Assembly: GCF_000400995.2 (NCBI RefSeq)
Contig: NZ_DF238984.1
Coordinates: forward strand, 1-59,384
Direction: 5' to 3'
Length of the DNA: 59,384 nucleotides
Source: Acidovorax sp. MR-S7
GTDB taxonomy: Bacteria > Pseudomonadota > Gammaproteobacteria > Burkholderiales > Burkholderiaceae_C
Shown one piece after another: positions 17,311 through 26,180 of the stretch. A program made the translations under genes and the position numbers. Within the stretch, counting starts at the first letter, position 1. The number at the start of each line of letters is the position of its first letter. The notes under the pieces are model-generated. The model worked only from the letters and a program-made list of their open reading frames with translations, searched no databases and was not told where the DNA came from.

Positions 17311-19368
17311 TCAGGGGGTGGCGGCCTGCGCTTTGCGCGCCGCGAATTCGGCGCGCAGCGCCTTGAGCTTCTCGCGCGGGTCTTCGCGCATGGTGGTGGC
17401 GTCGAGCTTCATCTCGGCGATGAAGCGGCTGGGCTGGCAGGCCACCATCTCGCGGCCCTTCTTGCGTTTCTTGGTCCAGCCCACGGCCAGCGTGCGCTGG
17501 GCGCGGGTGATGCCCACGTACATCAGGCGGCGCTCCTCCTGCAGGCGCTGCAGCACGTCGTCCGCGACCTTCTGCTGGCGGCCCTCGTCGTCGTCGAGCT
17601 TGAAGGGCAGCATGCCCTCGGTCACGCCGGCCAGCACCACGTGGGGCCATTCCAGGCCCTTGCTGGCGTGCAGGGTGGAGAGCACGACCATGTCCTGCTC
17701 CTGTTCGCGCTCCGAGATGGTGGAGAGCAGCGCGATGGTCTGCGCGACTTCGAGCAGGCTCTTGGTCTCGGCGACGGTGGTGCCTGCCGTGTCGTCGATC
17801 TGCCCGCCCGCGCGCTGGGCCATCCAGTCGCAGAACTCCAGCACGTTGCTCCAGCGCGCGGCGGCCACCTTCTCGCTGTCCTCGCCGTCGTAGAGGTGCT
17901 GCTCGTAGCCGATCTCCTGGAGCCAGTCGGCCAGGAACGCGCGCGCGGCCTCGTGGCCGTGCGTGTGGCGCGCGCGGTGCTCCAGGTCGTTGATGGCGCG
18001 GCCGAATTCCAGCAGCCCGTCCATGCCGCGCTTGGGGATCACCGCGGGCAGCATGGCGTTGAAGAGCGCGCCGAACATGCTCTGCTTGTGCTGCGTGGCG
18101 AATTCGCCCAGAGCGCCCAGCGTGGTGTGGCCGACGCCCCGGCGCGGGTTGGCCACGGCGCGCAGGAAGGCGGGGTCGTCGTCGTTGTTGATCCACAGGC
18201 GGAACCACGCGCACAGGTCCTTGATCTCGGCGCGGTCGAAAAACGACGTGCCGCCCGAGACCTTGTAGGGGATGTTGGCCTTGCGCAAAGCCTTCTCGAA
18301 CGGCTTGGCCTGGTGGTTGGCGCGGTAGAGGATGGCGAAGTCCTTCCACGCGGGCGGCGGGTTGCTCGCAGCGCGCAGGCCCTGGATGCGGGCCACGGCG
18401 CGCTCGGCCTCGTGCTCCTCGTTGTCGCAGTCCACCACGCGCACGGGCTCGCCCTCGCCCAGTTCGCTGAACAGGGTCTTGGGGTACAGCTTGGGGTTGG
18501 GCTGGATGACGTTGTTGGCCGCGCGCAGGATGGCGCTGGTGGAGCGGTAGTTCTGCTCCAGCTTGATCACCTTGAGCTGGGGGAAGTCCTGCGGCAGTTT
18601 TTTGAGGTTCTCCAGCGTGGCGCCGCGCCAGCCGTAGATGCTCTGGTCGTCGTCGCCCACAGCCGTGAAGCGCGCGCGCTCGCCCACGAGGAACTTCAGC
18701 AGCTCGTACTGCGTGGCGTTCGTGTCCTGGTATTCATCGACCAGCACGTGGCCCAGGATGCGCTGCCATTTCTCGCGCACCTCGGGGTGGTGGCTCAGCA
18801 GGCGCATGGGCATGCCTATCAGGTCGTCGAAGTCCACGCTCTGGTAGGCGGAGAGGCGCTCCTCGTAGCGCTGCATGACGAGGGCGATGCTGCGCTCGTT
18901 GTCGTCCTTGGCCATCGCCAGGGCCTTGCGCGCATCCCAGCCCTGGTTCTTCCAGGCGCTGATGGTCCACTGCCACTGGCGCGCCGTGGCCAGGTCGGTG
19001 GTGCCGCCCGCGCAGTCCTTGAGGATGCCGGTCACGTCGTCCTGGTCGAGGATGCTGAACGAGGGCTTGAGTCCGAGCACGTGCCCGTCCTCGCGCACCA
19101 TGCGCACGCCCAGGGCGTGGAAGGTGCAGACCAGCACATCCTTGGCCTGCCGGCCGATGAGCCCGGCGGCGCGCTCGCGCATCTCGGCCGCGGCCTTGTT
19201 GGTGAAGGTGATGGCGGCGATGCGCCGGGGGGCGAGGCCCGTCTCGATGAGCCGCGCGATCTTGTGCGTGATCACCCGCGTCTTGCCCGAGCCCGCGCCG
19301 GCCAGCACCAGGCAGGGGCCTTCGGTGTAGTGGACAGCCTGGAGTTGCGCGAGATTGAGACCGGACAT
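17311..19368 (-). CDS. rep: ATP-dependent DNA helicase Rep
   Basis: A 685-residue superfamily 1A helicase that matches E. coli Rep (673 residues) along its length. The Walker A motif GAGSGKT is at 24-30, TFTNKAAAEM near 55, and Walker B DEYQDTN at 211-217. Then follow GDDDQSIYGWRGA, LEQNYRS, YKVSGGTSFF (Rep 2B domain), TLHASKGLEW and YVGITRAQ. Rep displaces proteins ahead of replication forks and helps PriA-dependent restart; priA lies 4 kb away. The start at 19368 gives the usual short N-terminus before motif I. It is 51 bases downstream of the solute-binding-protein gene. Confidence 0.95.
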   Translation of the reverse strand: MSGLNLAQLQAVHYTEGPCLVLAGAGSGKTRVITHKIARLIETGLAPRRIAAITFTNKAAAEMRERAAGLIGRQAKDVLVCTFHALGVRMVREDGHVLGLKPSFSILDQDDVTGILKDCAGGTTDLATARQWQWTISAWKNQGWDARKALAMAKDDNERSIALVMQRYEERLSAYQSVDFDDLIGMPMRLLSHHPEVREKWQRILGHVLVDEYQDTNATQYELLKFLVGERARFTAVGDDDQSIYGWRGATLENLKKLPQDFPQLKVIKLEQNYRSTSAILRAANNVIQPNPKLYPKTLFSELGEGEPVRVVDCDNEEHEAERAVARIQGLRAASNPPPAWKDFAILYRANHQAKPFEKALRKANIPYKVSGGTSFFDRAEIKDLCAWFRLWINNDDDPAFLRAVANPRRGVGHTTLGALGEFATQHKQSMFGALFNAMLPAVIPKRGMDGLLEFGRAINDLEHRARHTHGHEAARAFLADWLQEIGYEQHLYDGEDSEKVAAARWSNVLEFCDWMAQRAGGQIDDTAGTTVAETKSLLEVAQTIALLSTISEREQEQDMVVLSTLHASKGLEWPHVVLAGVTEGMLPFKLDDDEGRQQKVADDVLQRLQEERRLMYVGITRAQRTLAVGWTKKRKKGREMVACQPSRFIAEMKLDATTMREDPREKLKALRAEFAARKAQAATP

Positions 19369-19419
19369 TGAAGGGCGAGCAGGGCGCGAAAGCGCGAGAG
19401 GGCCGCCGATGATACCGGC

Positions 19420-20559
19420 CTACCCCTTCCAGTACCCCAGCGCGGCCCGCCAGCGCAGGATGAAGTCGCGGTAGGCCGCGTTGGCCAGCGGCGCCGCGAG
19501 GCCGGGGCCCAGCGCCACCGGGCGCGCGCGGCTGCCCAGCAGCTGGCGCAGGGCGGCGCCGGTGGTCTCGCCCGTGGCGTCCTCGCGCAGCGCGTACAGG
19601 CGCGCGGCGGTGGCCATCACCGTCTGGCCGCGCCGCGAGAGCAGGTAGTCCAGCCACAGCCGGGCCGCATTCGGGTGCGCGGCGCGGCTGTTGATGAGCA
19701 GCACGCGCGAGGTGACCAGCGTGTAGTCCTCGGGAAAGACCACGCCGAGCGCGGGCCGCTCGCGCGCCTGGGCCACGGTGTAGGCGCCCAGCAGGTTCAG
19801 CCCCAAGCGCGCGCGGCCGTCGGCGATCTGGCGCACCATGGCGTCGGTGTTCAGCAGCAGGCGGGCGCGGCCCGCACCCAGGGCCTGGGCGGTGGCCCAG
19901 AAGGTGGCCTCGCTGGCGGCGGCGTCCTGCGCGGCGAGGAAATAGCCCACGCCGGATTTCTGGATGTCGTAGCTCACCGCGCCGCCCTGCGCGCCGGCGA
20001 GCCAGCGGGCCAGCGCGGCGTGGCTGCGCGGCACCTCGCCTTCGGGCAGCGAGGGCTTGTGGTGCGCGAACACCACGGGCTCGTAGGTGGTGGCCCACAG
20101 GCGGTCCTGCCACTGTGCCCAGGCGGGCAGGTGCGCCTGCTCGGGCGAGGCGTAGGCCAGCGCATGGCCGGCGGTGGCGAGCGCCACCATGTGGTCCATG
20201 GCCGAGCTCCAGAGCACGTCGGCGGCCTCGCGGCCGAGCTGGTTCTCGGCGATGAAGCGGTGGTACAGCTCGGTGCTGCCCAGGTCTTCGTAGGCGACGG
20301 CGATGCGCGGGTACAGCCGCCGGAAGTCCGCCACCAGCGGCGCGGCCACGCGCTCGTCGGTGGTGGAGTGGATGGACAGGCGCCCTTCGTCCTCCGCCGC
20401 GCGCACCGTGGTGGCGTAGGCGGCCGGATAGCCCTCGGGCGGGCGGGCGCGTGGAGCGTAGTCGAGCAGCTCGTCGGCCGGCTGCGCCAGCGCAGGCGCG
20501 GCCGCCAGGCCGCCCAGCTGGCACAGCGCGGCGCGGCGGGAGAGCGGGCGGTGCGTCAT
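19420..20559 (-). CDS. ABC-type solute-binding protein, iron(III)/Fbp-like family
   Basis: A 379-residue extracellular solute-binding protein of family 1. An N-terminus with SRRAALCQLGG and a signal ending ALAQ looks Tat- or Sec-exported. The body contains LSIHSTTDE, VAYEDLGSTELYHRF, NLLGAYTVAQ and LLINSRAAHPNAARLWLDYLLS, typical of AfuA/FbpA-like and polyamine-like binders. The ATG at 20559 overlaps the upstream Usp stop as TGATG; a GTG one codon before is the alternative. No ABC permease or ATPase is adjacent, so it is an orphan receptor. It is last in a three-gene unit with usp and the citrate symporter. Confidence 0.85.
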   Translation of the reverse strand: MTHRPLSRRAALCQLGGLAAAPALAQPADELLDYAPRARPPEGYPAAYATTVRAAEDEGRLSIHSTTDERVAAPLVADFRRLYPRIAVAYEDLGSTELYHRFIAENQLGREAADVLWSSAMDHMVALATAGHALAYASPEQAHLPAWAQWQDRLWATTYEPVVFAHHKPSLPEGEVPRSHAALARWLAGAQGGAVSYDIQKSGVGYFLAAQDAAASEATFWATAQALGAGRARLLLNTDAMVRQIADGRARLGLNLLGAYTVAQARERPALGVVFPEDYTLVTSRVLLINSRAAHPNAARLWLDYLLSRRGQTVMATAARLYALREDATGETTGAALRQLLGSRARPVALGPGLAAPLANAAYRDFILRWRAALGYWKG

Positions 20560-21044
20560 CACTCCCCCACCGGCACCAGCAGCAGCGGCTTGCGCGTGCG
20601 GCGCAGCACCTCCTGCGTGGCCGAGCCGAACAGCAGGCCGGCGAGCACGCCCTTGCCGCGCGAGGCCATCAGCACCAGGTCGGCCCCGCCGCGGTCGGCC
20701 GCGTCGAGGATGGCCTGGGGCACGTCGTCGCCCTCGTGCACGATCAACTCGGTCACGGGCTGGCGCGGCGCAGCGCCGCCGCGCGCGTCGTAGAAGCCGG
20801 CGACCTGCGCCTCGATGTGTGCCAGCGTGCGCACGGCGCGGCGGTCGTGGTACTGGTCCAGCGCCTGCTGGGGCACGTGCGAGTCGATGTCCACGAGCGA
20901 GCGCTCGCGCTCGTCGCTGATCACCGTGAGCACCTGCAGCCGGGCGCCCAGGCGGTCGGCCAGGCCAATGGCGTAGGCCAGCGCGGCCTCGCAGCCCTCG
21001 CCCAGGTCCGAGGCGTAGAGGATGGTGCGGATGTCGGGGTTCAT
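20559..21044 (-). CDS. Universal stress protein, UspA family
   Basis: A 161-residue Usp that begins MNPDIRTILYASDLGEGCEAA. It carries the ATP-binding signature ASRGKGVLAGLLFGSATQEVL (the segment holds G-2x-G-9x-G-S) and the terminal KPLLLVPV strand. It overlaps the symporter stop codon by 4 bases (ATGA) and the following solute-binding protein by 1 base (TGATG), so all three are translationally coupled. Usp genes embedded in transporter operons are often thought to modulate the transporter (inference). Confidence 0.92.
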   Translation of the reverse strand: MNPDIRTILYASDLGEGCEAALAYAIGLADRLGARLQVLTVISDERERSLVDIDSHVPQQALDQYHDRRAVRTLAHIEAQVAGFYDARGGAAPRQPVTELIVHEGDDVPQAILDAADRGGADLVLMASRGKGVLAGLLFGSATQEVLRRTRKPLLLVPVGE

Positions 21045-22357
21045 GCTGCGCTCCCTACCAGTGGAATGACGCCCAGCACCAGCATGGCCGCCAGCATCAC
21101 GAAGGCGGCTGAGAGCGCCCACAGCAGCGTGAAGCGCTGGTGGTCGCCGAACTCCACCTTGACCAGCCCGACCAGCAGGTAGGTCGAGGCCACGAGCGGG
21201 CTGAGCAGGTGCACCTGCTGGCCCACGAGCGAGGCGCGTGCGATCTCGGCCGCGCCAATGCCATAGACGGCCGCCGTCTTGGCCAGGATGGGCAGGATGC
21301 CGAAATAGAACGCGTCGTTGGAGATGAAGAAGGTGAACGGGATGCTCAGGACCGCCGTGACCACCGCCATGTAGGGGCCCATCCAGTCCGGCACCATGGC
21401 GATCACGCTGGTGGCGATGGCATCCACCATCTTGGTGCCCGAGAGAATGCCCACGAAGATGCCGGCCGCGAAGATCAGCGACACCACGGGCACGATGTTC
21501 ACCGCGTGGGCCTCCAGCCGCTCCTTCTGCTGCTGCAGCTGGGGATAGTTGATCATCAGCGCGATGGCCGAGGCCACCATGAACAGCACCTGCAGCGGGA
21601 ACACGTCCATCACCAGCAGCACCATCAGCGCCAGCGTGAGCAGCGCGTTGACCCACAGCAGCCGGGGCCGCGCGAGCGTGGGGTCGCCGCCCGTCACCTC
21701 GGCGATGGACTGGCTGCCGCCGCGCGTGCCGTCCAGGCGGATGGCGCCCAGGCGCCGCGCCTCGCGCCGCCCGAGGATGAAGGCCACGAAGGTGCACCAC
21801 GCGCCGGTGACCACCATGGGCGCGATCATCGGCACGAAGACCTGGCCCATCTCCACGCCTAAAGCGCTCACGGCCCGCGCCGTCGGCCCGCCCCAGGGCA
21901 GGATGTTCATGAGCTGGCCGGCCATCATCACCACGCAGGCCAGCACCAGCCGGTTCATGCCCAGCCGCTGGTAGAGCGGCAGCATGGCGGCGCAGGTGAT
22001 CATGTAGGTGGTGGAGCCGTCGCCGTCGAGCGAGACGCCCGCGGCCAGCATGAAGGTGCCCACCACGATCTTCGTCGGGCTGCCGCCCACCAGGCGCAGC
22101 ACCAGCTTCACGACCGGGTCGAACAGGCCCGCGTCGATCATGATGCCGAAGTAGAGGATGGCGAACATCAGCATCACGCCCGTGGGCGCGAGCTTCTTGA
22201 TGCCGTCGAGCATCATCGGCCCCAGCCCCATGCCGAAGCCGCCGATCAGGCCGAACACGATGGGCACCAGGATCAGCGCCACCATGGCCGACAGGCGCTT
22301 GGTCATGATCAGCGCCATGAAGACGACGATCATGGTGTAGGCGAGAGCGGTCGGCAT
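21041..22357 (-). CDS. CitMHS family citrate/divalent-metal:proton symporter
   Basis: A 438-residue membrane protein with about 12 hydrophobic segments, beginning MPTALAYTMIVVFMALIMTKRLSAM. The CitMHS signatures are GVSLDGDGSTTYMITCAAML and, in the second half, FISNDAFYFGILPILAKTA. The length matches the family (430-440). It should import citrate complexed with Mg or Ca, or a similar carboxylate. I chose the ATG at 22357 at the first transmembrane helix. The gene is divergent from an AEC carrier with only 63 bases between start codons and heads the symporter-usp-SBP operon. Confidence 0.93.
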   Translation of the reverse strand: MPTALAYTMIVVFMALIMTKRLSAMVALILVPIVFGLIGGFGMGLGPMMLDGIKKLAPTGVMLMFAILYFGIMIDAGLFDPVVKLVLRLVGGSPTKIVVGTFMLAAGVSLDGDGSTTYMITCAAMLPLYQRLGMNRLVLACVVMMAGQLMNILPWGGPTARAVSALGVEMGQVFVPMIAPMVVTGAWCTFVAFILGRREARRLGAIRLDGTRGGSQSIAEVTGGDPTLARPRLLWVNALLTLALMVLLVMDVFPLQVLFMVASAIALMINYPQLQQQKERLEAHAVNIVPVVSLIFAAGIFVGILSGTKMVDAIATSVIAMVPDWMGPYMAVVTAVLSIPFTFFISNDAFYFGILPILAKTAAVYGIGAAEIARASLVGQQVHLLSPLVASTYLLVGLVKVEFGDHQRFTLLWALSAAFVMLAAMLVLGVIPLVGSAA

Positions 22358-22420
22358 CGTCGTTGTCTCCTTGGGGTAGCGCTTCGATGGTAGCGGATGC
22401 CGGCCGGAGCTCAGGCGAGA

Positions 22421-23386
22421 ATGCCGTCCGTGCTGTCCGTCCTGCTCGTCACCTTCCCCTTCTTCGCCCTCGTGCTCTGCGGCTACATCGCCACGCGCGC
22501 GGGCGCGCTGCCCACGACGGCGATCGGCGGGCTCAACACCTTCGTGCTGTATTTCGCGCTGCCGTGCATGCTCTACCGCTTCGGGGCGGGCACGCCCATC
22601 GCGCAGCTGCTGGACCCGGCCGTGGCCGGCGTCTACCTGCTGTGCGCGCTGCTCGTGGTGGGCGCCACCATCGCGCTCACGCGGCGCGGGTCGATCGGCT
22701 GGAACGACGCGGCCTTCGGCGCGCTGGTCACCGCGTTTCCCAACACCGGCTTCATGGGCGTGCCGCTGCTCGTGGCGCTGATGGGCGAGCGCAGCGCGGG
22801 GCCGGTCATCCTGGTGCTGACCATCGACATGGTCATCACCAGCTCGCTGTGCATCGCCCTCTCGCGCCTGGACGGCGCGGGCGCGCACGGCGTGGCGGTG
22901 GCGCTGCGCAATGCGTTCAAGGGCATGGCGACCAATCCCATGCCCTGGTCCATCGTGCTGGGGGGAGTGGCCTCGGCGCTGCAGTGGCGCCTGCCCGGCC
23001 CCGTGGACCAGACGCTGGCCATGCTCGCGGGCGCGGCCTCGCCCGTGGCGCTGTTCACCATCGGCGCGGTGCTGGCGCGCTCGCAGATGAACCAGCACGA
23101 GCGCGTGCCGGCGCGCCTCTATGTGCCGCTGGCGCTGGCCAAGCTGGTGCTGCACCCGCTGCTGGTGTGGTGCGTGGGCCGCGCGGCCATGGCGCTGGGC
23201 GCGCCGCTGCCGCCCTTCGCGCTGACGGTGATGGTGCTGGTGGCAGCGCTGCCCAGCGCGAGCAACGTGGCGCTGCTGGTGGAGCGCTTCGGCGCGCACG
23301 GCGGGCGCGTGGCGCGGGTGATCCTGGTATCCACCGCGCTGGCGTTCCTCAGCTTCTCGGCGGCCGTGGTGCTATTGATCGAGTAG
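22421..23386 (+). CDS. AEC (auxin efflux carrier) family transporter
   Basis: A 321-residue protein with about ten transmembrane helices and the AEC layout of two inverted five-helix repeats. The N-terminus is VLLVTFPFFALVLCGYIATR. NTGFMGVPLLVALMGE in helix 4 and LPSASNVALLVERFG near the C-terminus are the unwound-helix motifs. Family members move malate, malonate or other anions. I chose the ATG at 22421 because it starts at the membrane domain; an ATG eight codons upstream is weaker. Its TAG stop (23384-23386) lies in repeat R5. Confidence 0.9.
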   Translation: MPSVLSVLLVTFPFFALVLCGYIATRAGALPTTAIGGLNTFVLYFALPCMLYRFGAGTPIAQLLDPAVAGVYLLCALLVVGATIALTRRGSIGWNDAAFGALVTAFPNTGFMGVPLLVALMGERSAGPVILVLTIDMVITSSLCIALSRLDGAGAHGVAVALRNAFKGMATNPMPWSIVLGGVASALQWRLPGPVDQTLAMLAGAASPVALFTIGAVLARSQMNQHERVPARLYVPLALAKLVLHPLLVWCVGRAAMALGAPLPPFALTVMVLVAALPSASNVALLVERFGAHGGRVARVILVSTALAFLSFSAAVVLLIE

Positions 23387-23434
23387 CTGCTCACGCATGC
23401 TGGACAAGCGCTGGAGGCTGTTTTGGCCTCAAAT
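23371..23434 (-). repeat. Palindromic repeat family A, copy R5
   Basis: This inverted copy, CTATTGATCGAGTAGCTGCT then ACGC-N11-GCGC and GGAGGCTGTTTTGGCCTCAA, spans the junction of two convergent genes. It contains both the AEC stop codon (TAG at 23384) and the priA stop codon (TGA, complement of 23429-23431). Confidence 0.82.
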
Positions 23435-25555
23435 CGCCTGCGGGTCCACGTCCACCAGCCAGCGCGCCAGCCCCTTGTGCCGCGCACGCTCGGCGTGCAG
23501 CAGCGGCTGCCACGCGGCCAGGAAGCGCTGCAGGGCTGCGCGGCTGGGGGACTCCAGCAGCATCTGTGCGCGCTCGACGCCCGCCACGCGCTGCACGGCC
23601 AGGGGCACGGGCGGGAACAGGAACACGTCGTCCATGCCCGGCAGCGCGGCGGCGCTGGCCGCGTCGGCCGCGCCTTGCAGGAAGGCCTGCGCGGCCTCCT
23701 GCGTGCGGGCGTCGGCGCGCACCAGGGCCTGGTGGGCGAAGGGGGGCATGCCGGCCTCCTGCCGCTCGGCCAGCTGGCGGGCGGCGAAGGCCGGGTAGTC
23801 GTGGCGGCGCAGGGCGGCGTAGACGGCGTGGTCGGGGTGCCAGGTCTGCACCCACATCTCGGGCGGCTGGCCCTGGGCGGCCACGTAGCGCGCGTCGCGC
23901 CCGGCGCGGCCCGCCGCCTGCAGCAGCAGCGCGAACAGGCGCTCGGGCGCGCGGAAGTCGCTGGAGAACAGGGCCCCGTCGGGCTGCACGGCGGCCACCA
24001 GCGTGATGCGGCGGAAGTCGTGGCCCTTGGCGATCATCTGCGTGCCCACGAGCACGTCCACCTCGCCGGCGTGCACCTGGGCGAGCTGCTCCTCCAGCGC
24101 ACCCTTGGCGCGGGTGGTGTCCGCGTCGATGCGGGCCACGCGCGCGGCGCGGCGCTCGGGCGTGATGACGTTGCGCAGCAGCGCGGCCAACTGCTCCTCG
24201 AGCTGCTCGGTGCCGCGGCCGACGGGGGCGATGTCCGGGTTGCCGCACGCGGGGCAGGCGCGCGGCACGCGCTGGGCGAAGCCGCAGTGGTGGCAGCGCA
24301 GCGTGCGGTCGCTCTTGTGGAACACCTGGTGGGCGCTGCAGTGGGGGCAGTCGCTCTTCCAGCCGCAGTCGTGGCAGTGCAGCACGGGCGCGAAGCCGCG
24401 GCGGTTGAGCAGCACCAGGCACTGCTCGCCGCGCTCCACGCGCTCGGTGATGGCGGCCACGAGCGGCGGCGCGAACACGGCGCCGCGCGGCTGCTGGGCC
24501 ATGTCCACCAGGCGCAGGCGCGGCAGCTCGCCTGCTCCTATGCGGCTGGGCATGTGCAGGCGCTGGTAGCGGCCGACCTCGGGGCTGCTCGCGTGCCAGC
24601 TTTCCAGCGATGGCGTGGCGCTGCCCAGGATCACCTTTGCGCCCTGCTCGCGTCCGCGCCACACGGCCAGGTCGCGCGCGGAGTAGCGCGCGCCCTCCTG
24701 CTGCTTGTAGCTGGCGTCGTGCTCCTCGTCCACCACGATGAGCGCCAGGCCCGGCAGGCTGGCGAACACGGCCATGCGCGTGCCCAGCACGATGCGCGCC
24801 GCGCCGGTGTGCGCGGCCAGCCAGCTCTTGAGGCGCTGGGGGTTGGTCATGCCGCTGTGCAGGCTGACCACGGCGGCCTCGCCGTAGAGCGGCGCGAAGC
24901 GCTCGCGGAAGCGCGCCTCCAGCTGGGGGGTGAGGTTGATCTCCGGCACCATCACCAGCGCCTGGGCCTCGGGGGCGGTGGCCAGGGCCTGCTGCACGCA
25001 GTGCAGGTAGACCTCGGTCTTGCCGCTGCCCGTGCTGCCGTACAGCAGGAAGGGGCCGGGTTGTGAGTCAATTTGGCCGCAGGCGCTTGCCTGCTCTGCG
25101 GTAAGCGCTATGGTTTTTGCAGGTTCTTGCGCGTCTACGGGCGGGGCGGCGGGGCGGCGCAGGCGGCGCGCCATCTGCGCGGGCGTCAGGTCGCGCAGCT
25201 GCGGCGGCAGGGCGGCCAGCGCCACCTCGCCCAGGGCGCGCTGGTAGTAGCGCGCGGTGAAGGCCACCAGCCGGCGCCAGGCGGCCTGCAGGGGCTGCAC
25301 GCCGTCCAGCACGCCCGCCACCGCGCGCGGCGCCGTGCCGGGCGGCAGGGCGGTGGCGTCAGCGGGCGCATCCCACGCCACGCCCAGCACCTCGCGCGTG
25401 CCCAGGGGCACGCGCACCAGCGTGCCGGGCGGCAGGGGCTGGGTGCTGGCATAGGTCAGCAGCCCGCCCACGGCGCTGTGCGCGGGTGTGTTGACGGCCA
25501 CGTGCACCAGGCAGCCGGCAGCGGCGGGAGGGGCGGGTGGAGCGGAATCGGGCAT
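23429..25555 (-). CDS. priA: Primosomal replication-restart helicase PriA
   Basis: A 708-residue PriA. A DNA-binding domain (about 1-130) precedes Walker A GSTGSGKTEVY at 173-180 and DEEHD at 276-280. Eight zinc-binding cysteines (393, 396, 402, 405, 420, 423, 433, 436) follow, then VLVGTQMIAKGHDF and QAAGRAGRD. PriA recognises abandoned forks and reloads DnaB. I chose the ATG at 25555; an in-frame GTG at 25588 is less likely. Residues about 145-166, immediately before Walker A and including the LTAEQ Q-like motif, are encoded by repeat R6. Rep, its functional partner, lies 4 kb downstream. Confidence 0.95.
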   Translation of the reverse strand: MPDSAPPAPPAAAGCLVHVAVNTPAHSAVGGLLTYASTQPLPPGTLVRVPLGTREVLGVAWDAPADATALPPGTAPRAVAGVLDGVQPLQAAWRRLVAFTARYYQRALGEVALAALPPQLRDLTPAQMARRLRRPAAPPVDAQEPAKTIALTAEQASACGQIDSQPGPFLLYGSTGSGKTEVYLHCVQQALATAPEAQALVMVPEINLTPQLEARFRERFAPLYGEAAVVSLHSGMTNPQRLKSWLAAHTGAARIVLGTRMAVFASLPGLALIVVDEEHDASYKQQEGARYSARDLAVWRGREQGAKVILGSATPSLESWHASSPEVGRYQRLHMPSRIGAGELPRLRLVDMAQQPRGAVFAPPLVAAITERVERGEQCLVLLNRRGFAPVLHCHDCGWKSDCPHCSAHQVFHKSDRTLRCHHCGFAQRVPRACPACGNPDIAPVGRGTEQLEEQLAALLRNVITPERRAARVARIDADTTRAKGALEEQLAQVHAGEVDVLVGTQMIAKGHDFRRITLVAAVQPDGALFSSDFRAPERLFALLLQAAGRAGRDARYVAAQGQPPEMWVQTWHPDHAVYAALRRHDYPAFAARQLAERQEAGMPPFAHQALVRADARTQEAAQAFLQGAADAASAAALPGMDDVFLFPPVPLAVQRVAGVERAQMLLESPSRAALQRFLAAWQPLLHAERARHKGLARWLVDVDPQAI
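25063..25121 (+). repeat. Palindromic repeat family A, copy R6 (inside priA)
   Basis: The left half TGAGTCAATTTGGCCGCAGG then CGCTTG is nearly the same as the left half of R1. The second GCGC follows after 18 rather than 11 bases, and the right end is degenerate. On the minus strand it encodes the segment KTIALTAEQASACGQIDSQ of PriA, so it was inserted or maintained in frame. Confidence 0.75.
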
Positions 25556-25612
25556 CGGTCGGTCAGCGGCGGGTTCGCATGATTCCACAGTCTTGTCCCC
25601 AGAAAATGGCCG

Positions 25613-25635
25613 TTCTGTGGATAACTTTGTTGATA
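25613..25635 (-). promoter_or_regulatory. DnaA-box repeat, copy 1
   Basis: The complement contains TTATCCACA, a perfect consensus DnaA box, preceded at close spacing by TATCAACA, a weaker DnaA-like word in the same orientation. The 23-base unit is identical to that at 25937-25959. It lies 58 bases upstream of the priA start, so it could let DnaA modulate priA. Confidence 0.6.
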
Positions 25636-25936
25636 GCTGCCCTCCATGCCCCGCTACGTGCCGTGGATGCGTGCGCGGGTGCTAGCACATTCGCAGGGGT
25701 TGGCGCCAAAAAAAGCATATGAATCAATGATCTTTGCTGCACCGCAAGATGGCCGGCGCGCACCCCCGGGTGTCGCAGCGGGGCGGCCTCCGCTCGGCCA
25801 AGCATGTGTACAACTGGCCTGTCAAGCGCTGCGCATGGCTGGAAATATGCTAGGAGAAATGCCGAAAAAGAGACTTCGCATGCACAGCATCCGGCAAGTG
25901 TTTGATTTTGCAAGGAATTTGAGAGAAGTTCAGCTT

Positions 25937-25959
25937 TTCTGTGGATAACTTTGTTGATA
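25937..25959 (-). promoter_or_regulatory. DnaA-box repeat, copy 2
   Basis: This is the second exact copy of the 23-base DnaA-box element, 324 bases from copy 1 and in the same orientation. The preceding 40 bases are AT-rich. The downstream word ATATGAATCAA keeps the same 104-base offset as in copy 1. Confidence 0.6.
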
Positions 25960-26180
25960 TCCCGGCTGGACCCGTCGCAAAGCCTTGTCACTGCGCGCTC
26001 TTCTTATCCTGCACACAAAAGCGGCATGGACAGGCCGCTTATATGAATCAACGGCTTGCGCGCCATCCGTGGGATTTTGCGGCCTGCGCGGCGGGTGCGC
26101 CGCCGCGCGCTGCGGCGCCGCGCGGCTAGCGCGGCAGTGTGCATAAGTCAAGCCGGCAGCGCGAGGCGCCAGCGTCTTTT

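Larger units (their letters stand above)
25556..26180. other. 625-base intergenic region between hemE and priA with repeated DnaA-box elements
   Basis: No credible gene lies here; short open frames on both strands lack a coding pattern. The region holds two exact 23-base copies (25613-25635, 25937-25959) containing a consensus DnaA box. Each is followed 104 bases after its start by ATATGAATCAA (25717, 26041). A partial relic of repeat family A may lie at about 25820-25856 (CAAGCGCTGCGCATGGCTGG). Since priA reads away from the region, its promoter must be at the left end; the strand-mate hemE ends at the right. Confidence 0.7.

Noticed and set aside
25646-25948. A 100-codon open frame in the hemE-priA gap
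   Set aside because: It has no ribosome site, its composition does not show the strong GC3 bias of real genes nearby, and it crosses the DnaA-box repeat; I treat the region as non-coding.
25556-26180. Calling this region the chromosomal replication origin
   Set aside because: It has only two strong DnaA boxes, no dnaA, dnaN, gyrB or rpmH neighbours and no obvious long AT-rich unwinding element. The evidence supports DnaA binding at most.
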